A DNA stretch of 57,167 bases from positions 1-57,167 of the forward strand of contig JAGBDS010000028.1 of the NCBI GenBank assembly GCA_017937405.1, read 5' to 3'. Under the pieces are notes generated by a model. That model searched no databases. It saw nothing but the letters and a program-made list of their open reading frames with translations, and had not been told where the DNA came from. Positions within the stretch are counted from its first letter, which is position 1. Each line of letters opens with the position of its first letter. This DNA is from Oscillibacter sp. GTDB lineage: Bacteria > Bacillota > Clostridia > Oscillospirales > Oscillospiraceae. The position numbers and the translations under genes were made by a program. This document shows positions 38,946 to 47,696 of this stretch, piece after piece.

Positions 38946-40454
38946 TTGGACGAATTTCTGAGAATGGAGCACGTCAGCAAACGGTTCGGCGACTTCTACG
39001 CCAACAGGGACATCAACCTGAGCATCCGCAAGGGCGAGGTACATACCCTGCTGGGCGAGAACGGCGCCGGAAAATCCACGCTGATGAATGTGCTCATCGG
39101 ACTGTACCAGCCGACGGAGGGCTCCATTTACCTGAATGGAAAAGCAGTCCGCATCGGCTCTCCCGCCCAGGCGGTCAAACTGGGCATCGGCATGGTACAT
39201 CAGCACTTCATGCTGGTGGAGGCCATGACGGTGTTCGAGAACATCATCCTGGGCGACCGGAACACCAAGGGCATCTTCATCGACAAGGAGGCCCGGAAGA
39301 AGGAGATCCTGGAACTGGCGGAGCGCTACGGTCTGGACGTGGAGCTTGACAAGCCCATCACCGAGATCGCCGTGGGCGCCCAGCAGCGGGTGGAGATCCT
39401 GAAAGCCCTGTACCGGGGCGCCGAGCTGCTGATTTTGGACGAACCCTCCGCCGCCCTGACGGACATCGAGGTGGAAGGCCTGTTCAAGATCATGAAGAAG
39501 CTGACGGATGAGGGCAAGAGCATCATCTTTATCAGCCATAAGATGCGGGAAGTGCTGCGCATCTCCGACCGCATCACCATTCTCCGGGCAGGCGAGGTCA
39601 TCACCACCCTGGAGCGGTCCCAGACCGACGGCCAGGAGCTGGCAAATCTGATGATCGGCCGGGAACTGACGCCCTCCCACTACGAAAAGGTGGAGGAGCC
39701 GGGCAGCTCTGTTATCCAGCTCCGGGGTGTGGATTACCACAAGGAGTCTAAGCACAACGGCTTAAACGGCGTCTCGTTGACGGTGGGCCGGGGCGAGATC
39801 GTGGGCATCGCCGGCGTGGACGGCAACGGACAGAGCCAGCTGGCCCAGGTGGTCACCGGCGTGCTGACCCCCGACGCGGGCGAGGTGGACATGAAGGGCT
39901 CCAAGGTGGCCCAGTTCACCCCCAACGGCTTCATTCTGGAAAACGTATCCCACATTCCCGAGGACCGGAACAAGATGGGCCTCATCGGCAACATGTCCGT
40001 TAAGGACAACATCGTCCTCAAATCCACCGATTCGCCGGAATTTTCCAGCGCCAAGGGTTATCATCTGAAGAAAAAGGCCATCCGGGACTACGCATTGAAG
40101 ATGCAGGAGAAGTACGACATCCGTTGCACCTCCATTGAGCAGGAGACCCGGAACCTCTCCGGCGGCAACCAGCAGAAGGTCATCCTGGCCCGTGAGCTGG
40201 AGGGCCATCCCGACCTGCTGGTGGCAGTCCATCCCACCCGTGGCCTGGACATCGGCGCCACCCGCTTCGTCCACGACACCATGATCGAGGCCCGGGACAA
40301 GGGCTGCGGCGTGCTGCTGATCTCCGCCGACTTTGACGAGATCCTGGAGGTCTCCGACCGCATCGTGGTCATGTTCGAGGGGCAGGTCATGGGCGTGTTC
40401 TCCGGCAAGAATCCTCCCATCGAGGAGATCAGCCTGGCTATGGCCGGTAAGTAA
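38946..40454 (+). CDS. ABC importer ATPase, BMP/nucleoside family (NupA-like)
   Basis: 502 residues, double ATPase like RbsA but of the BMP-type importers. First half: Walker A GENGAGKST, MVHQHFMLVEAMTVFENIILG (the HQHFMLV signature typical of nucleoside ATPases), Walker B LLILDEPSAALTD. Second half: GIAGVDGNGQSQLAQVVTG, HIPEDRNKMGL, LSGGNQQKVILAREL and AVHPTRGLDIGA. Start TTG 38946 is chosen for the GAGGGGGG site within the regulator's end; ATG 38964 is an alternative. It energises the two permeases encoded next. Confidence 0.93.
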   Translation: MDEFLRMEHVSKRFGDFYANRDINLSIRKGEVHTLLGENGAGKSTLMNVLIGLYQPTEGSIYLNGKAVRIGSPAQAVKLGIGMVHQHFMLVEAMTVFENIILGDRNTKGIFIDKEARKKEILELAERYGLDVELDKPITEIAVGAQQRVEILKALYRGAELLILDEPSAALTDIEVEGLFKIMKKLTDEGKSIIFISHKMREVLRISDRITILRAGEVITTLERSQTDGQELANLMIGRELTPSHYEKVEEPGSSVIQLRGVDYHKESKHNGLNGVSLTVGRGEIVGIAGVDGNGQSQLAQVVTGVLTPDAGEVDMKGSKVAQFTPNGFILENVSHIPEDRNKMGLIGNMSVKDNIVLKSTDSPEFSSAKGYHLKKKAIRDYALKMQEKYDIRCTSIEQETRNLSGGNQQKVILARELEGHPDLLVAVHPTRGLDIGATRFVHDTMIEARDKGCGVLLISADFDEILEVSDRIVVMFEGQVMGVFSGKNPPIEEISLAMAGK

Positions 40455-40469
40455 GGAGGGGATGCACAT

Positions 40470-41531
40470 ATGAAAAACAGCAACAAGCTGGTCAGCTTCC
40501 TGGTGCCTGTGATCTCCATCCTGCTGGCCTTTATCATCGGCTGCGTCATTATGGCGGTGCTGGGCGCCAACCCCTTTGTGGCGCTCCAGTCCCTGTGGAT
40601 CGGCGCTTTCGGCAGTCTCCGCAACGTGGGCACCACTCTGGCCCGCTCCACACCGCTCATTTTCACAGGCCTGTGCGCCTGCTTTGCCTACCGCTGCGGC
40701 GTCTTTAACCTGGGCGGCGAGGGCCAGTTCCTGATGGGCTCCATCGTCTGCTGCTACATTGCCACCCGCAGCGGCATTGAGGGGCTTCCCGCCATCCTCC
40801 TGTGCCTCATCGGCGGCGCCGTGGCCGGTGGCCTTTGGGCGCTGGTGGCAGGCCTTTTGAAGGTCTACCGGGGCCAGAACGAAATGATCATCACCATCAT
40901 GCTCAACTATGTGGCGACGCTGTTTATGGGCGTGGTGTACACCAACTGGCTCCGGGAGGGCAGTGTGCCCCAGACGGAGTCCGTCCCCGACGCCACCAAG
41001 CTGAGCCGCCTCTTCGGCCTGCGGGCCACCACCGCCTTTGTCATCGCCATCGTGGCAGGCCTGCTGGTCTACTACTTCCTGTTCTACACCTCCAAGGGCT
41101 TCCAGCTCCGGGCTGTGGGATTGAACATGACGGCGGCCCAGTTCAACGGCTTCGCTGTGAAGCGGTACATCCTGATGAGCTTCATTGTCTCCGGCGCCAT
41201 CGCGGGCCTGGGCGGCAGCGCCGAGCTGCTGGGCACCCAGTTCCGCCTTATCAACGGCTTCGGCGCGGGCTACGGCTTTGACGGCGTTGCCATGGCCCTC
41301 ATTGGCCAGCTCCATCCCCTGGCGACCATTCTGGTGGCGATCTTCTTCGCGGCTCTGCGGGTGGGTTCCACCACCATGCAGGCGGCCACTGGCGTCCCCA
41401 CCAGCGTGTCCGACATCATCCAGGCCCTGGTGATCGTGTTCACCGTGGCGGGTCTCGCCATGGTGAAGCTGCCCCAGTTCAAGGCATTCCTGGTCCGTCT
41501 GACCGACAAAAAGAAGAAGGAGGCCGTGTGA
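40470..41531 (+). CDS. ABC importer permease 1, BMP/nucleoside family (NupP-like)
   Basis: 353 residues with about ten membrane segments. Family marks: GVFNLGGEGQFLMGSI and RGQNEMIITIMLNYVATLFM, and the late GYGFDGVAMALIGQLHPLAT. AAGGAGGGG precedes the ATG. It forms the channel with the second permease that begins 1 base after its stop; both belong to the BPD_transp_2 superfamily used for nucleosides by YufP/YufQ-type systems. Confidence 0.93.
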   Translation: MKNSNKLVSFLVPVISILLAFIIGCVIMAVLGANPFVALQSLWIGAFGSLRNVGTTLARSTPLIFTGLCACFAYRCGVFNLGGEGQFLMGSIVCCYIATRSGIEGLPAILLCLIGGAVAGGLWALVAGLLKVYRGQNEMIITIMLNYVATLFMGVVYTNWLREGSVPQTESVPDATKLSRLFGLRATTAFVIAIVAGLLVYYFLFYTSKGFQLRAVGLNMTAAQFNGFAVKRYILMSFIVSGAIAGLGGSAELLGTQFRLINGFGAGYGFDGVAMALIGQLHPLATILVAIFFAALRVGSTTMQAATGVPTSVSDIIQALVIVFTVAGLAMVKLPQFKAFLVRLTDKKKKEAV

Positions 41532-41532
41532 T

Positions 41533-42465
41533 ATGGATTGGGAATTTGTATCGAATCTGCTCCTTGCCAGCGTCCGCATGGCGACGCCGCTGATCTTCCT
41601 GTCCCTGGCGGAGCTGTACTCCCAGCGGGCGGGTCTTGTCCACATCGGCCTGGAGGGCCTTGCCGCCATCGGCTCCCTGATCGGCTTCCTAGTGAGCCTC
41701 ATTACCGGCAGCCCTCTGCTGGGCGTGGTGGCCGGCGCGGCGGTGGGCGTCCTGGTCAACATGATCTACGCCTATGCCACCATTAACCTCTGCGCCGAAC
41801 AGATCGTCTACGGCATGGCCATCAATATCTTTGCCCCGGCCCTGGCGTCCTTCATCTACCGGGTCTACTTCGGCGCCGGCAGCGAGCTGGTGCAGGTGTC
41901 CCTGATGTCCACCCTGGCCTCCATGCTGGGCATCACCAGCGACAACTTCTTTGTTAAGCTCCTGCTGGACCAGACCCTCATGGTGTATCTGGCCTACGGC
42001 CTGGTCTTCTTCACCGCCATCTACTTCAACAAGACCAAATCCGGCCTGAACTTCAAGGCGGTAGGTGAGTATCCCAAGGCCGCCGCCACGCTGGGCATCA
42101 ATGTTGTGGGTGTGAAGTACGCTGCCAGCGTCATCTGCGGCGCTCTGGCCGGTATCGGCGGCGCCTACCTCACCACCTGCTACGCCACCACCTACACCGA
42201 CGGCAACGTGGCGGGCCGCGGCTTCATCGCCCTGGCCGCCGTCATCTTCGGCCGCTGGAGCGCCGGCGGCGTGCTGCTGGCGTGCCTGTTCTTCGGCTTC
42301 TGCGACGCGCTGCAGATCCGGCTCCAGGTCAGCAGCTTCGGCGTGCCCTATCAGTTCTTCCAGATGATCCCCTACATCGCCACCGTAGTGGTGCTGGCGG
42401 TCATCGGCATGAAGAAAGCTGGGCCCAAGGGCGTCGGCAAGCCCTATCTCCGTGAGGAGCGCTAA
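41533..42465 (+). CDS. ABC importer permease 2, BMP/nucleoside family (NupQ-like)
   Basis: 310 residues, eight or so membrane segments, with the family segments ATPLIFLSLAELYSQRAGLVHIGLEG near residue 20-45, KSGLNFKAVGEYPKAAATLGINV near residue 175 and GRGFIALAAVIFGRW. Partner of the permease just upstream; spacing of one base points to translational coupling. Confidence 0.93.
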   Translation: MDWEFVSNLLLASVRMATPLIFLSLAELYSQRAGLVHIGLEGLAAIGSLIGFLVSLITGSPLLGVVAGAAVGVLVNMIYAYATINLCAEQIVYGMAINIFAPALASFIYRVYFGAGSELVQVSLMSTLASMLGITSDNFFVKLLLDQTLMVYLAYGLVFFTAIYFNKTKSGLNFKAVGEYPKAAATLGINVVGVKYAASVICGALAGIGGAYLTTCYATTYTDGNVAGRGFIALAAVIFGRWSAGGVLLACLFFGFCDALQIRLQVSSFGVPYQFFQMIPYIATVVVLAVIGMKKAGPKGVGKPYLREER

Positions 42466-42534
42466 TTTGGATAACCGCCAAACGGCAGTTACACATACAT
42501 CCACCATGAAATCTGTAATTGGAGGAATGAAAAG

Positions 42535-43602
42535 ATGAAAAAACTGTTTGCTCTGCTCCTGACCCTGGCGATGGTCCTGTCCCTGGCCGCCTGCGGCGGC
42601 GGCAAGACCGAGGCTCCCGCCGCTTCCGGTGACAAGCCCGCCGCCACCGAGACCCAGAAGCCCGCCGACTCTGGCAAGACCTACAAGGTCGCCATGATCT
42701 GCGACTCCAGCATCTCCGACGGCGGCTGGGGCATGGCCTGCTACAACGCCATGATCGCCGCTGCTGAGAAGTACGGCTGGGAGACCGCCTACTCCGACAG
42801 CATCGACCAGTCCGCCTACTATGACAACATCGTCTCCTACTGCGATCTGGGCTATGACCTGATCTATGCCCCCGGCAACCAGTACACCGACGCGGTGCTG
42901 CAGGCTGCTGAGGAGTATCCCGAGGTCGCCTTCGCCCTGCTGAACGGCGCCGAGTCCACCCCTGCCAAGGCTGCCAACGGCAACGTCACCTCCCTGCTGC
43001 CCAACGCCACCCAGATCGGCTGGATCGCCGGCGCCCTGGCCGGCCTGATGACCGAGACCAACACCATCGCCTTCATCGGCGGCATGGAGCTGGACACCAC
43101 CAAGGGCAAGTATGAGGGCTACAAGGAGGCCGCCGCTTACGTGGGCGCCCAGGAGGGCAAGGATGTCAAGACGCTGGACATCGTGTACTCCAACTCCTTC
43201 TCCGCCTCCGATAAGGGTATCGAGTTCGCCAAGGCTATGATGGACCAGGGCGCCGACGTGTTCTTCGGCGACGCCTCCGCCGTCGACTCCGGCGCACGGC
43301 AGGCCATCGACGAGGCCAACGCCGCCAAGGGCTCCGTGAAGGTCTTTGACATCGCCCAGCCCTCCGACTCTCTGGGCCAGAACGAGTGCATCATCTGCAG
43401 CCAGGTGACCGACAACTCCGGCCTGGTGGGTCTGAGCATGGAGGCCATTGAGAACGGCACCTTCGGCGGCGAGACCATCTACGGCACCCTGCAGAACGGC
43501 GTTCTGTCCGCCGGTGCCATCAGCGACCTGGTTCCCGCTGAGATCGCCGAGAAGTATCAGGGCTATCTGGATCAGATGACCAACGACACTTTCATGAAGT
43601 AA
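42535..43602 (+). CDS. BMP family ABC transporter substrate-binding lipoprotein
   Basis: 355 residues. Signal peptide with lipobox LAAC at residues 16-20, a Ser/Ala/Pro/Lys linker, then a type I binding fold of the Bmp family (PF02608): KVAMICDSSISDGGWGMACYNAM, YDLIYAPGNQYTDAVLQAAEEYPEVAFALLNG, FIGGMELDTTKGKYEGYKEAA, GADVFFGDASAVDSGARQA. TGGAGG precedes the ATG. Characterised relatives bind purine nucleosides such as guanosine or inosine; others bind different ligands, so nucleoside is the leading guess. Codon use is strongly biased (high expression). Confidence 0.93.
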   Translation: MKKLFALLLTLAMVLSLAACGGGKTEAPAASGDKPAATETQKPADSGKTYKVAMICDSSISDGGWGMACYNAMIAAAEKYGWETAYSDSIDQSAYYDNIVSYCDLGYDLIYAPGNQYTDAVLQAAEEYPEVAFALLNGAESTPAKAANGNVTSLLPNATQIGWIAGALAGLMTETNTIAFIGGMELDTTKGKYEGYKEAAAYVGAQEGKDVKTLDIVYSNSFSASDKGIEFAKAMMDQGADVFFGDASAVDSGARQAIDEANAAKGSVKVFDIAQPSDSLGQNECIICSQVTDNSGLVGLSMEAIENGTFGGETIYGTLQNGVLSAGAISDLVPAEIAEKYQGYLDQMTNDTFMK

Positions 43603-43616
43603 GCATCTACACAGTC

Positions 43617-43654
43617 AAGAAGCGGCCCCATCCAAACGGATGGGGCCGCTTCTT
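43617..43654. terminator. Bidirectional terminator
   Basis: 17-bp perfect stem AAGAAGCGGCCCCATCC / GGATGGGGCCGCTTCTT with loop AAAC, between the convergent BMP and VOC genes. Confidence 0.85.
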
Positions 43655-43681
43655 ATCATGCCGTTATGATGGGACTATTTC

Positions 43682-44005
43682 TCACTTCTCCTGGTACAGC
43701 TCCAGAATGGCGCCGTCCTTCCAGACGAAAGCCAGCCGGTCGCCCTTCTCATTGGCTTCCATGGGGCCGCAGATGACGCTGTCGGCGTCGGCGACGTACT
43801 TCTCCAGGTCATCCACCTTGTAGGCCACATGGGGATTGCGGTGGATCTCCTCGGGGAAGGGGGTGCCTTCCTCGAATTTCAGGTACTCGATCTTGTAGTC
43901 GTAGTCATCCACATTGCTGTACCAGAACTTGGCGCCTTCGTTGTGGAGCATGCCGGGCTTGCGGTTGGTGATGGGGATACCGATGTGCATGTAAGTAGCG
44001 GACAT
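43682..44005 (-). CDS. VOC (glyoxalase/bleomycin-resistance fold) protein
   Basis: 107 residues, one vicinal-oxygen-chelate module: MHIGIPITNRKPGM at the start, FWYSNVDDYDYKIEYLKFEEGTPFPEEIHRNPHVAYKVDDLEKYV in the middle and LAFVWKDGAILELYQEK at the end, where the last Glu is the usual metal ligand and the early His another. It is last in the dhaL-dhaK-aldolase run, 15 bases after the aldolase stop. It may isomerise or epimerise an intermediate, a job done by LsrG in the AI-2 pathway although LsrG has another fold. Function unproven. Confidence 0.8.
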   Translation of the reverse strand: MSATYMHIGIPITNRKPGMLHNEGAKFWYSNVDDYDYKIEYLKFEEGTPFPEEIHRNPHVAYKVDDLEKYVADADSVICGPMEANEKGDRLAFVWKDGAILELYQEK

Positions 44006-44020
44006 AACAGTTCCTCCTCG

Positions 44021-44905
44021 TTATTTGCTGTTTTTGACTTCCTCGTAGACCTCAAAGGCCTGCTGGGCGGTGTAGCCCTCGTGGACCACCTTGCCGATGG
44101 CCTGGGCCATACCGGCGGGGCAGTCGGACTGGAAGATGTTCCGGCCCATATCCACGCCGTGGGCGCCCTCGGCAATGGCACGGTAGGCCATCTCCAGGGC
44201 CTCCAGTTCCGGCAGCTTCTTGCCGCCGGCGATGACGATAGGCACCGGGCAGGCGGCAGCCACCCGCTCAAAGCCCTCGCAGTAGTAGCTCTTGACGATG
44301 TTGGCGCCGTTTTCCGCCAGCACGCGGGTCGCAAGCTGGAAGAACTTCTCCGTCCGCTCCATCTGCTTGCCCACGGCCACCACGCCCAGGGTAGGGATGC
44401 CGTACTTCGTGCCGGCGTCGGCGGTGCGGCTCAGCAGCTCCAGGGAGCGGGACTCGCCGGGAGCGCCGATGAAGGTCTGGACCGCCATGCAGTCCGCGTT
44501 CATGCGGATGGCGTTCTCGATGTCGCAGGCGATGCCGCCGCCGTTGGACATCTCATCAAAGAGTACCGTGGTATCATAGGTCACCCGGACGCACTTCGCC
44601 ACCTGGGCAGCGGGAGAGATGCAGGAGCGGATGACGCCCTTGGTGCCCATCAGCACGTTGACATAGGGCACCAGCGGGGGAATCACCACGTCGATGCGCT
44701 CCAGGCCGGCGGTGGGACCCATGATGTAGCCGTGGTCAAAGGCCAGCATAACGGTATTGCCGGACTTGGGATCAAACAGGCGGGCCATGCGGTTTTTCAT
44801 GCCCCAGTCACAGTGGGAGGCTCCCTTGACAAAGAAGCCCTCCGTCACCGGGGCCACGTCCAGATGATAGTCATGGGCGGCCTTGTTGCCAATGTTGTCT
44901 GCCAT
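44021..44905 (-). CDS. Class I aldolase / thiolase of the LsrF-DeoC type
   Basis: 294 residues. Closest known family is LsrF, which cleaves 3-hydroxy-5-phosphonooxypentane-2,4-dione in AI-2 breakdown. Shared features: FFVKGASHCDWGMKNRMARLFDPKSGNTVMLAFDHGYIMGPTAGLERID at the start (given here only by landmarks DWGMKNRM and AFDHGYIMGP), the Schiff-base lysine in ENGANIVKSYYCEGFERV, PVPIVIAGGKKLPE and GVDMGRNIFQSD, a phosphate site. It starts 3 bases after dhaK. With DhaKL upstream it would split a kinase-made phospho-keto compound into a phosphotriose-type product; an LsrK-type kinase and LsrG are not here, so AI-2 itself is uncertain. Confidence 0.85.
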   Translation of the reverse strand: MADNIGNKAAHDYHLDVAPVTEGFFVKGASHCDWGMKNRMARLFDPKSGNTVMLAFDHGYIMGPTAGLERIDVVIPPLVPYVNVLMGTKGVIRSCISPAAQVAKCVRVTYDTTVLFDEMSNGGGIACDIENAIRMNADCMAVQTFIGAPGESRSLELLSRTADAGTKYGIPTLGVVAVGKQMERTEKFFQLATRVLAENGANIVKSYYCEGFERVAAACPVPIVIAGGKKLPELEALEMAYRAIAEGAHGVDMGRNIFQSDCPAGMAQAIGKVVHEGYTAQQAFEVYEEVKNSK

Positions 44906-44908
44906 GGC

Positions 44909-45907
44909 TTACTCCTTGCTGTACGCGGGAGTGTGGCAGGGCGTGTTCCACAGGCGGAGCGTCTCGTCGTCCCACTTGGCGATGTTCATCTGGAAGCCGC
45001 CGGCCTCCTGAACGGTGAGGATCTCGCCCACCATGCTGGCAACGACCTCCACGCCCTTGGCCTTCAGGAACTCCACAGTGTCCTTGAACAGCACCAGCAT
45101 CTCCATCATGGTGGTGGCGCCGCAGCCGTTGATCATGACGAAAGCCTTGTCCCCGGCCTGCAAAGCCAGGTTCTTGCACAGAGCCTCAGCTACCAGAGCC
45201 ACCGTCTCCTTGGCGGAGGCCATGGGCACCCGGATACCGCCGCCCTCGCCGTGCTGACCGGCGCCGATCTCCATCAGGTCGGTCTCGCCCAGGTCGCCGA
45301 AGGACATACCGTTCTGGGGGTGGGTGGCGTCGGTGGACTTGACGGTGATAGAGGCCATATTGTCGGCATAGTGCTGGGCGATCTCAGCCACCTCGTCCAG
45401 CGTCTTGCCCTCCCGGGCAGCGGCGGCGGCGATGTGATACAGGGCAATGGCGCCGGCCAGGCCGCGCTTGTTGTCCTCGCCGTTGGGATCATACTGGATT
45501 TCTTCGCCGGTAACGACCTGACGGACGTTGAGACCAGCCTTCTTCGCCAGCTTCATGGCCTGCTTACCGGCAAGCTGGTCGCCGGCATAGTTCAGGGTCA
45601 GCAGCAGCACGCCGTGGCCCTTGTCAGCCAGCTTCATGGCGTCAAACACCAGCTGGCCATTGGGAGCAGCGAAAATATCGCCCACGGCCTGCACGTCCAG
45701 CATACCCTTGCCCACGAAGCCCGCCTGGGCAGGCTCATGGCCGGAGCCACCGTAAGTAACGATGGTAACGCGGTCAGCGTCGGCCAAGTCCTTGCTGATG
45801 ACCAGATGTCCGTCCACATCCAGAATGTCGGGATAGGCAAGGCCCAGGCCGGTCAGTTCCTCGTCGGTGATGGTCTCGGGGCCGTTGATAAACTTTTTCA
45901 TTTTCAT
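44909..45907 (-). CDS. dhaK: Dihydroxyacetone kinase subunit DhaK
   Basis: 332 residues. DhaK binds a short keto sugar covalently through a histidine: here His219 in GAGQHGEGGGIR. Other marks are VTYGGSGHEPAQAGFVGKGMLD and GVLLLTLNYAGD (catalytic Asp110). Start ATG 45907 (MKMKKFINGP) has GGGAGGAA upstream; the frame runs further 5' into the dhaL end. It follows dhaL by 37 bases. There is no dhaM (PTS phosphodonor) in the window, so the pair may use ATP or a donor encoded elsewhere. DhaK-like kinases also act on erythrulose and related tetroses. Confidence 0.92.
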   Translation of the reverse strand: MKMKKFINGPETITDEELTGLGLAYPDILDVDGHLVISKDLADADRVTIVTYGGSGHEPAQAGFVGKGMLDVQAVGDIFAAPNGQLVFDAMKLADKGHGVLLLTLNYAGDQLAGKQAMKLAKKAGLNVRQVVTGEEIQYDPNGEDNKRGLAGAIALYHIAAAAAREGKTLDEVAEIAQHYADNMASITVKSTDATHPQNGMSFGDLGETDLMEIGAGQHGEGGGIRVPMASAKETVALVAEALCKNLALQAGDKAFVMINGCGATTMMEMLVLFKDTVEFLKAKGVEVVASMVGEILTVQEAGGFQMNIAKWDDETLRLWNTPCHTPAYSKE

Positions 45908-45944
45908 ATGGAGTTCCTCCCATTTATAATCGGTGGTACTATGC

Positions 45945-46553
45945 TTAGGCCTGCGCCAGCCCGCGGAAGAAATACGCCATGGACGTAGCTCCGGCGTCCG
46001 GGGTCCCGATAGTCTGCGCACCATAGCTCTTGGCCCGGCCAAACTTGGACACGAAGTTCTTGGAATTTTCCGCGCCTTCGGCAGCCGCCTTGGCGGCAGC
46101 GGCGAACAGCTCGTCCTCGCTGTCGCCCTCGTAGGCCGCGATGGCCTCGCTGGCGGGAATGAGGGCGTCCATCATGGTCTTGTCGCCCACCTTGGCGCCG
46201 GACATATCGTCGATCTCCTCAAATGCCTTGGCGAAGATCGCCTTGATGCCTGCCACGTCGATCTCCTCCCCCTCGGGAGCCTCCTCCTGCATACCGTCCA
46301 GCCAGGTGTTCCACAGGGGGACGGCGCTGCCGCCGTTCAGGGACATGACGGCCATGGCCGCGTCGTCCAGCATGGACTGGATGCCGCCGTCCGCTGCTTC
46401 CGCGGCGGCGGAGATGGCCTTGGCGATCTTTGTCATGGTCAGGCCGTGATCGGCGTCACCGAACTTGGAGTCGATCTCTGTCAGCTCAGCCTCTGCCGCA
46501 ATGACGGCCGCGCTGGCGTGCTTCAGCCGCTCAGCAAGTTCCTTTCTTGTCAT
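45945..46553 (-). CDS. dhaL: Dihydroxyacetone kinase subunit DhaL
   Basis: 202 residues, the nucleotide-binding subunit. Mg/ADP ligands are Asp28, Asp33 and Asp35 in EIDSKFGDADHGLTM, followed by the helical barrel; GAKVGDKTMMDALIPA and SYGAQTIGTPDAGATSMAYFF are typical of the family's second half. First gene of the unit dhaL-dhaK-aldolase-VOC; GGAGGTGAC precedes the ATG. In PTS-type systems DhaL keeps ADP bound; in ATP-type systems the L-domain exchanges it. The order L before K is unusual but known. Confidence 0.92.
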   Translation of the reverse strand: MTRKELAERLKHASAAVIAAEAELTEIDSKFGDADHGLTMTKIAKAISAAAEAADGGIQSMLDDAAMAVMSLNGGSAVPLWNTWLDGMQEEAPEGEEIDVAGIKAIFAKAFEEIDDMSGAKVGDKTMMDALIPASEAIAAYEGDSEDELFAAAAKAAAEGAENSKNFVSKFGRAKSYGAQTIGTPDAGATSMAYFFRGLAQA

Positions 46554-46583
46554 AGGATGTCACCTCCTCTCACTGGCACATTC

Positions 46584-46597
46584 GTTACGTTTGTAAA
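46584..46597 (-). promoter_or_regulatory. Candidate SorC operator at the dhaL promoter
   Basis: GTTACGTTTGTAAA resembles GTTACATATGTTAC found at the regulator's own promoter. It covers the predicted transcription start (about 46594) of the dhaL unit, a repressor position. Confidence 0.5.
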
Positions 46598-46600
46598 ATC

Positions 46601-46629
46601 ATGCTATCTCATAAAGTTACAAAAGTCAA
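46601..46629 (-). promoter_or_regulatory. Promoter of the dhaLK unit
   Basis: Minus strand TTGACT, 17 bases, TAGCAT, 48 bases upstream of the dhaL start codon. Confidence 0.75.
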
Positions 46630-46700
46630 TATATCAGAGTACTTTTCTCTATAATCGCTATGTATGCAGTCGCTTATTTGTAAATTACATGCAGCTAAAA

Positions 46701-46733
46701 AATCTCGCAGATGGAAAATCCATCTGCGAGATT
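46701..46733 (-). terminator. Terminator of the SorC regulator gene
   Basis: Perfect 14-bp stem AATCTCGCAGATGG / CCATCTGCGAGATT, 5-base loop, T-run on the minus strand. Confidence 0.9.
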
Positions 46734-46744
46734 ACATATGTAAC
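46732..46744. promoter_or_regulatory. Palindrome TTACATATGTAA
   Basis: Perfect 12-base palindrome matching the core of the other two GTTAC sites, overlapping the foot of the regulator's terminator and its last codons. It could be a remote operator allowing looping, or chance. Confidence 0.4.
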
Positions 46745-46748
46745 ACGT

Positions 46749-47678
46749 TTAATCAAATAGCGTCTGCACAAGAGCGGCGCGGGCCACGATGTGGGTGAAA
46801 ATCCCGGACCTGAGCGCCCCGTGCAGGGCCTTTACACTGGTATTGGCGGAGCAGACGCCGATGATATTAGGGCACCGCTTCAGCGTGTCTATGGGGACCT
46901 GGATGGCAAAGTCCTGGTCCGACTGGATGACCGTGCCCTCCTCATTGAAATAGTAGACCAGCATCCGCCCGCAGGCGTGCTGCTGCTGGAGCAAGCTGCC
47001 ATACCGGACCAGCGAGGCGAAGTCAGGGCTGGAGGGGTAGTCTCCGATGTTGACCAGCGCGGTGTCGATCTGCTCCCATTGCTGATAAATTTGGCGGTAG
47101 ACCTCCGTGGAGCACAGCAGATGCTTTTCCTCCAGATTATCCGGCAGGGCCGGGAGATAGAGGAAGTGGGGAGTAGCGCCCAGCTGCTGCGCCATCACCC
47201 GGACGTTTTCATTGGATTGGTAGTTGCGGGCGGGGATGCTGGCATTGCCCACCAGTGGGCAAATATCCGTGACCGTGCTGTTCGGCTGCGGGTTTTCCTC
47301 CAGCCATGTCACAAGCTGTCCGATCAGGTAGCCCCATCCTACCCCCAAGCGGCGGGCACCGATCTGCCGCAGCAGGTCCACAGCCCCTTGGGAGAGCAGC
47401 TGATTCGTCGCGTCGCCGTCTTCACCGTCCTCCACCAGCACACCGCCCTGAATGGCGTTGGACCGCCGCAGCCGCTCCAGCAGGTTGGCGGTCTTGGCTC
47501 CCGGCTCGTGTATCATGATCTCCACCACGCCCAGTTCCCGGGCCTCCCGCAGCATTCGGCTGATGAGAGGACGGGAGACGCCCAGCTCCTGCGCGATGTC
47601 GCTCTGCTTCCAGTCCTCCAGGTAATACCGCCGGGCCACATGGGCCAGCTTTCTCTGCTTTTCCAGGGTCAGACCCAT
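46749..47678 (-). CDS. SorC/DeoR-type sugar-responsive transcriptional regulator
   Basis: 309 residues. N-terminal helix-turn-helix (LEDWKQSDIAQELGVSRPLISRMLREARELG) at residues 20-50, then the sugar-phosphate-binding SorC domain (ARRLGVGWGYLIGQLV, DICPLVGN, LYLPALPDNLEE, TALVNIGDYPSSP, VCSANTSVKALHGALRSGIFTHIV). Relatives include LsrR, DeoR-like and CggR; ligand would be a phosphorylated intermediate, plausibly the product of DhaKL. GGGAGGCG precedes the ATG. It lies between tctBA and dhaL on the same strand, with terminators on either side, and its promoter and that of dhaL share a palindrome, which suggests autoregulation. Confidence 0.92.
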   Translation of the reverse strand: MGLTLEKQRKLAHVARRYYLEDWKQSDIAQELGVSRPLISRMLREARELGVVEIMIHEPGAKTANLLERLRRSNAIQGGVLVEDGEDGDATNQLLSQGAVDLLRQIGARRLGVGWGYLIGQLVTWLEENPQPNSTVTDICPLVGNASIPARNYQSNENVRVMAQQLGATPHFLYLPALPDNLEEKHLLCSTEVYRQIYQQWEQIDTALVNIGDYPSSPDFASLVRYGSLLQQQHACGRMLVYYFNEEGTVIQSDQDFAIQVPIDTLKRCPNIIGVCSANTSVKALHGALRSGIFTHIVARAALVQTLFD

Positions 47679-47696
47679 GAATACGCCTCCCTTTTC

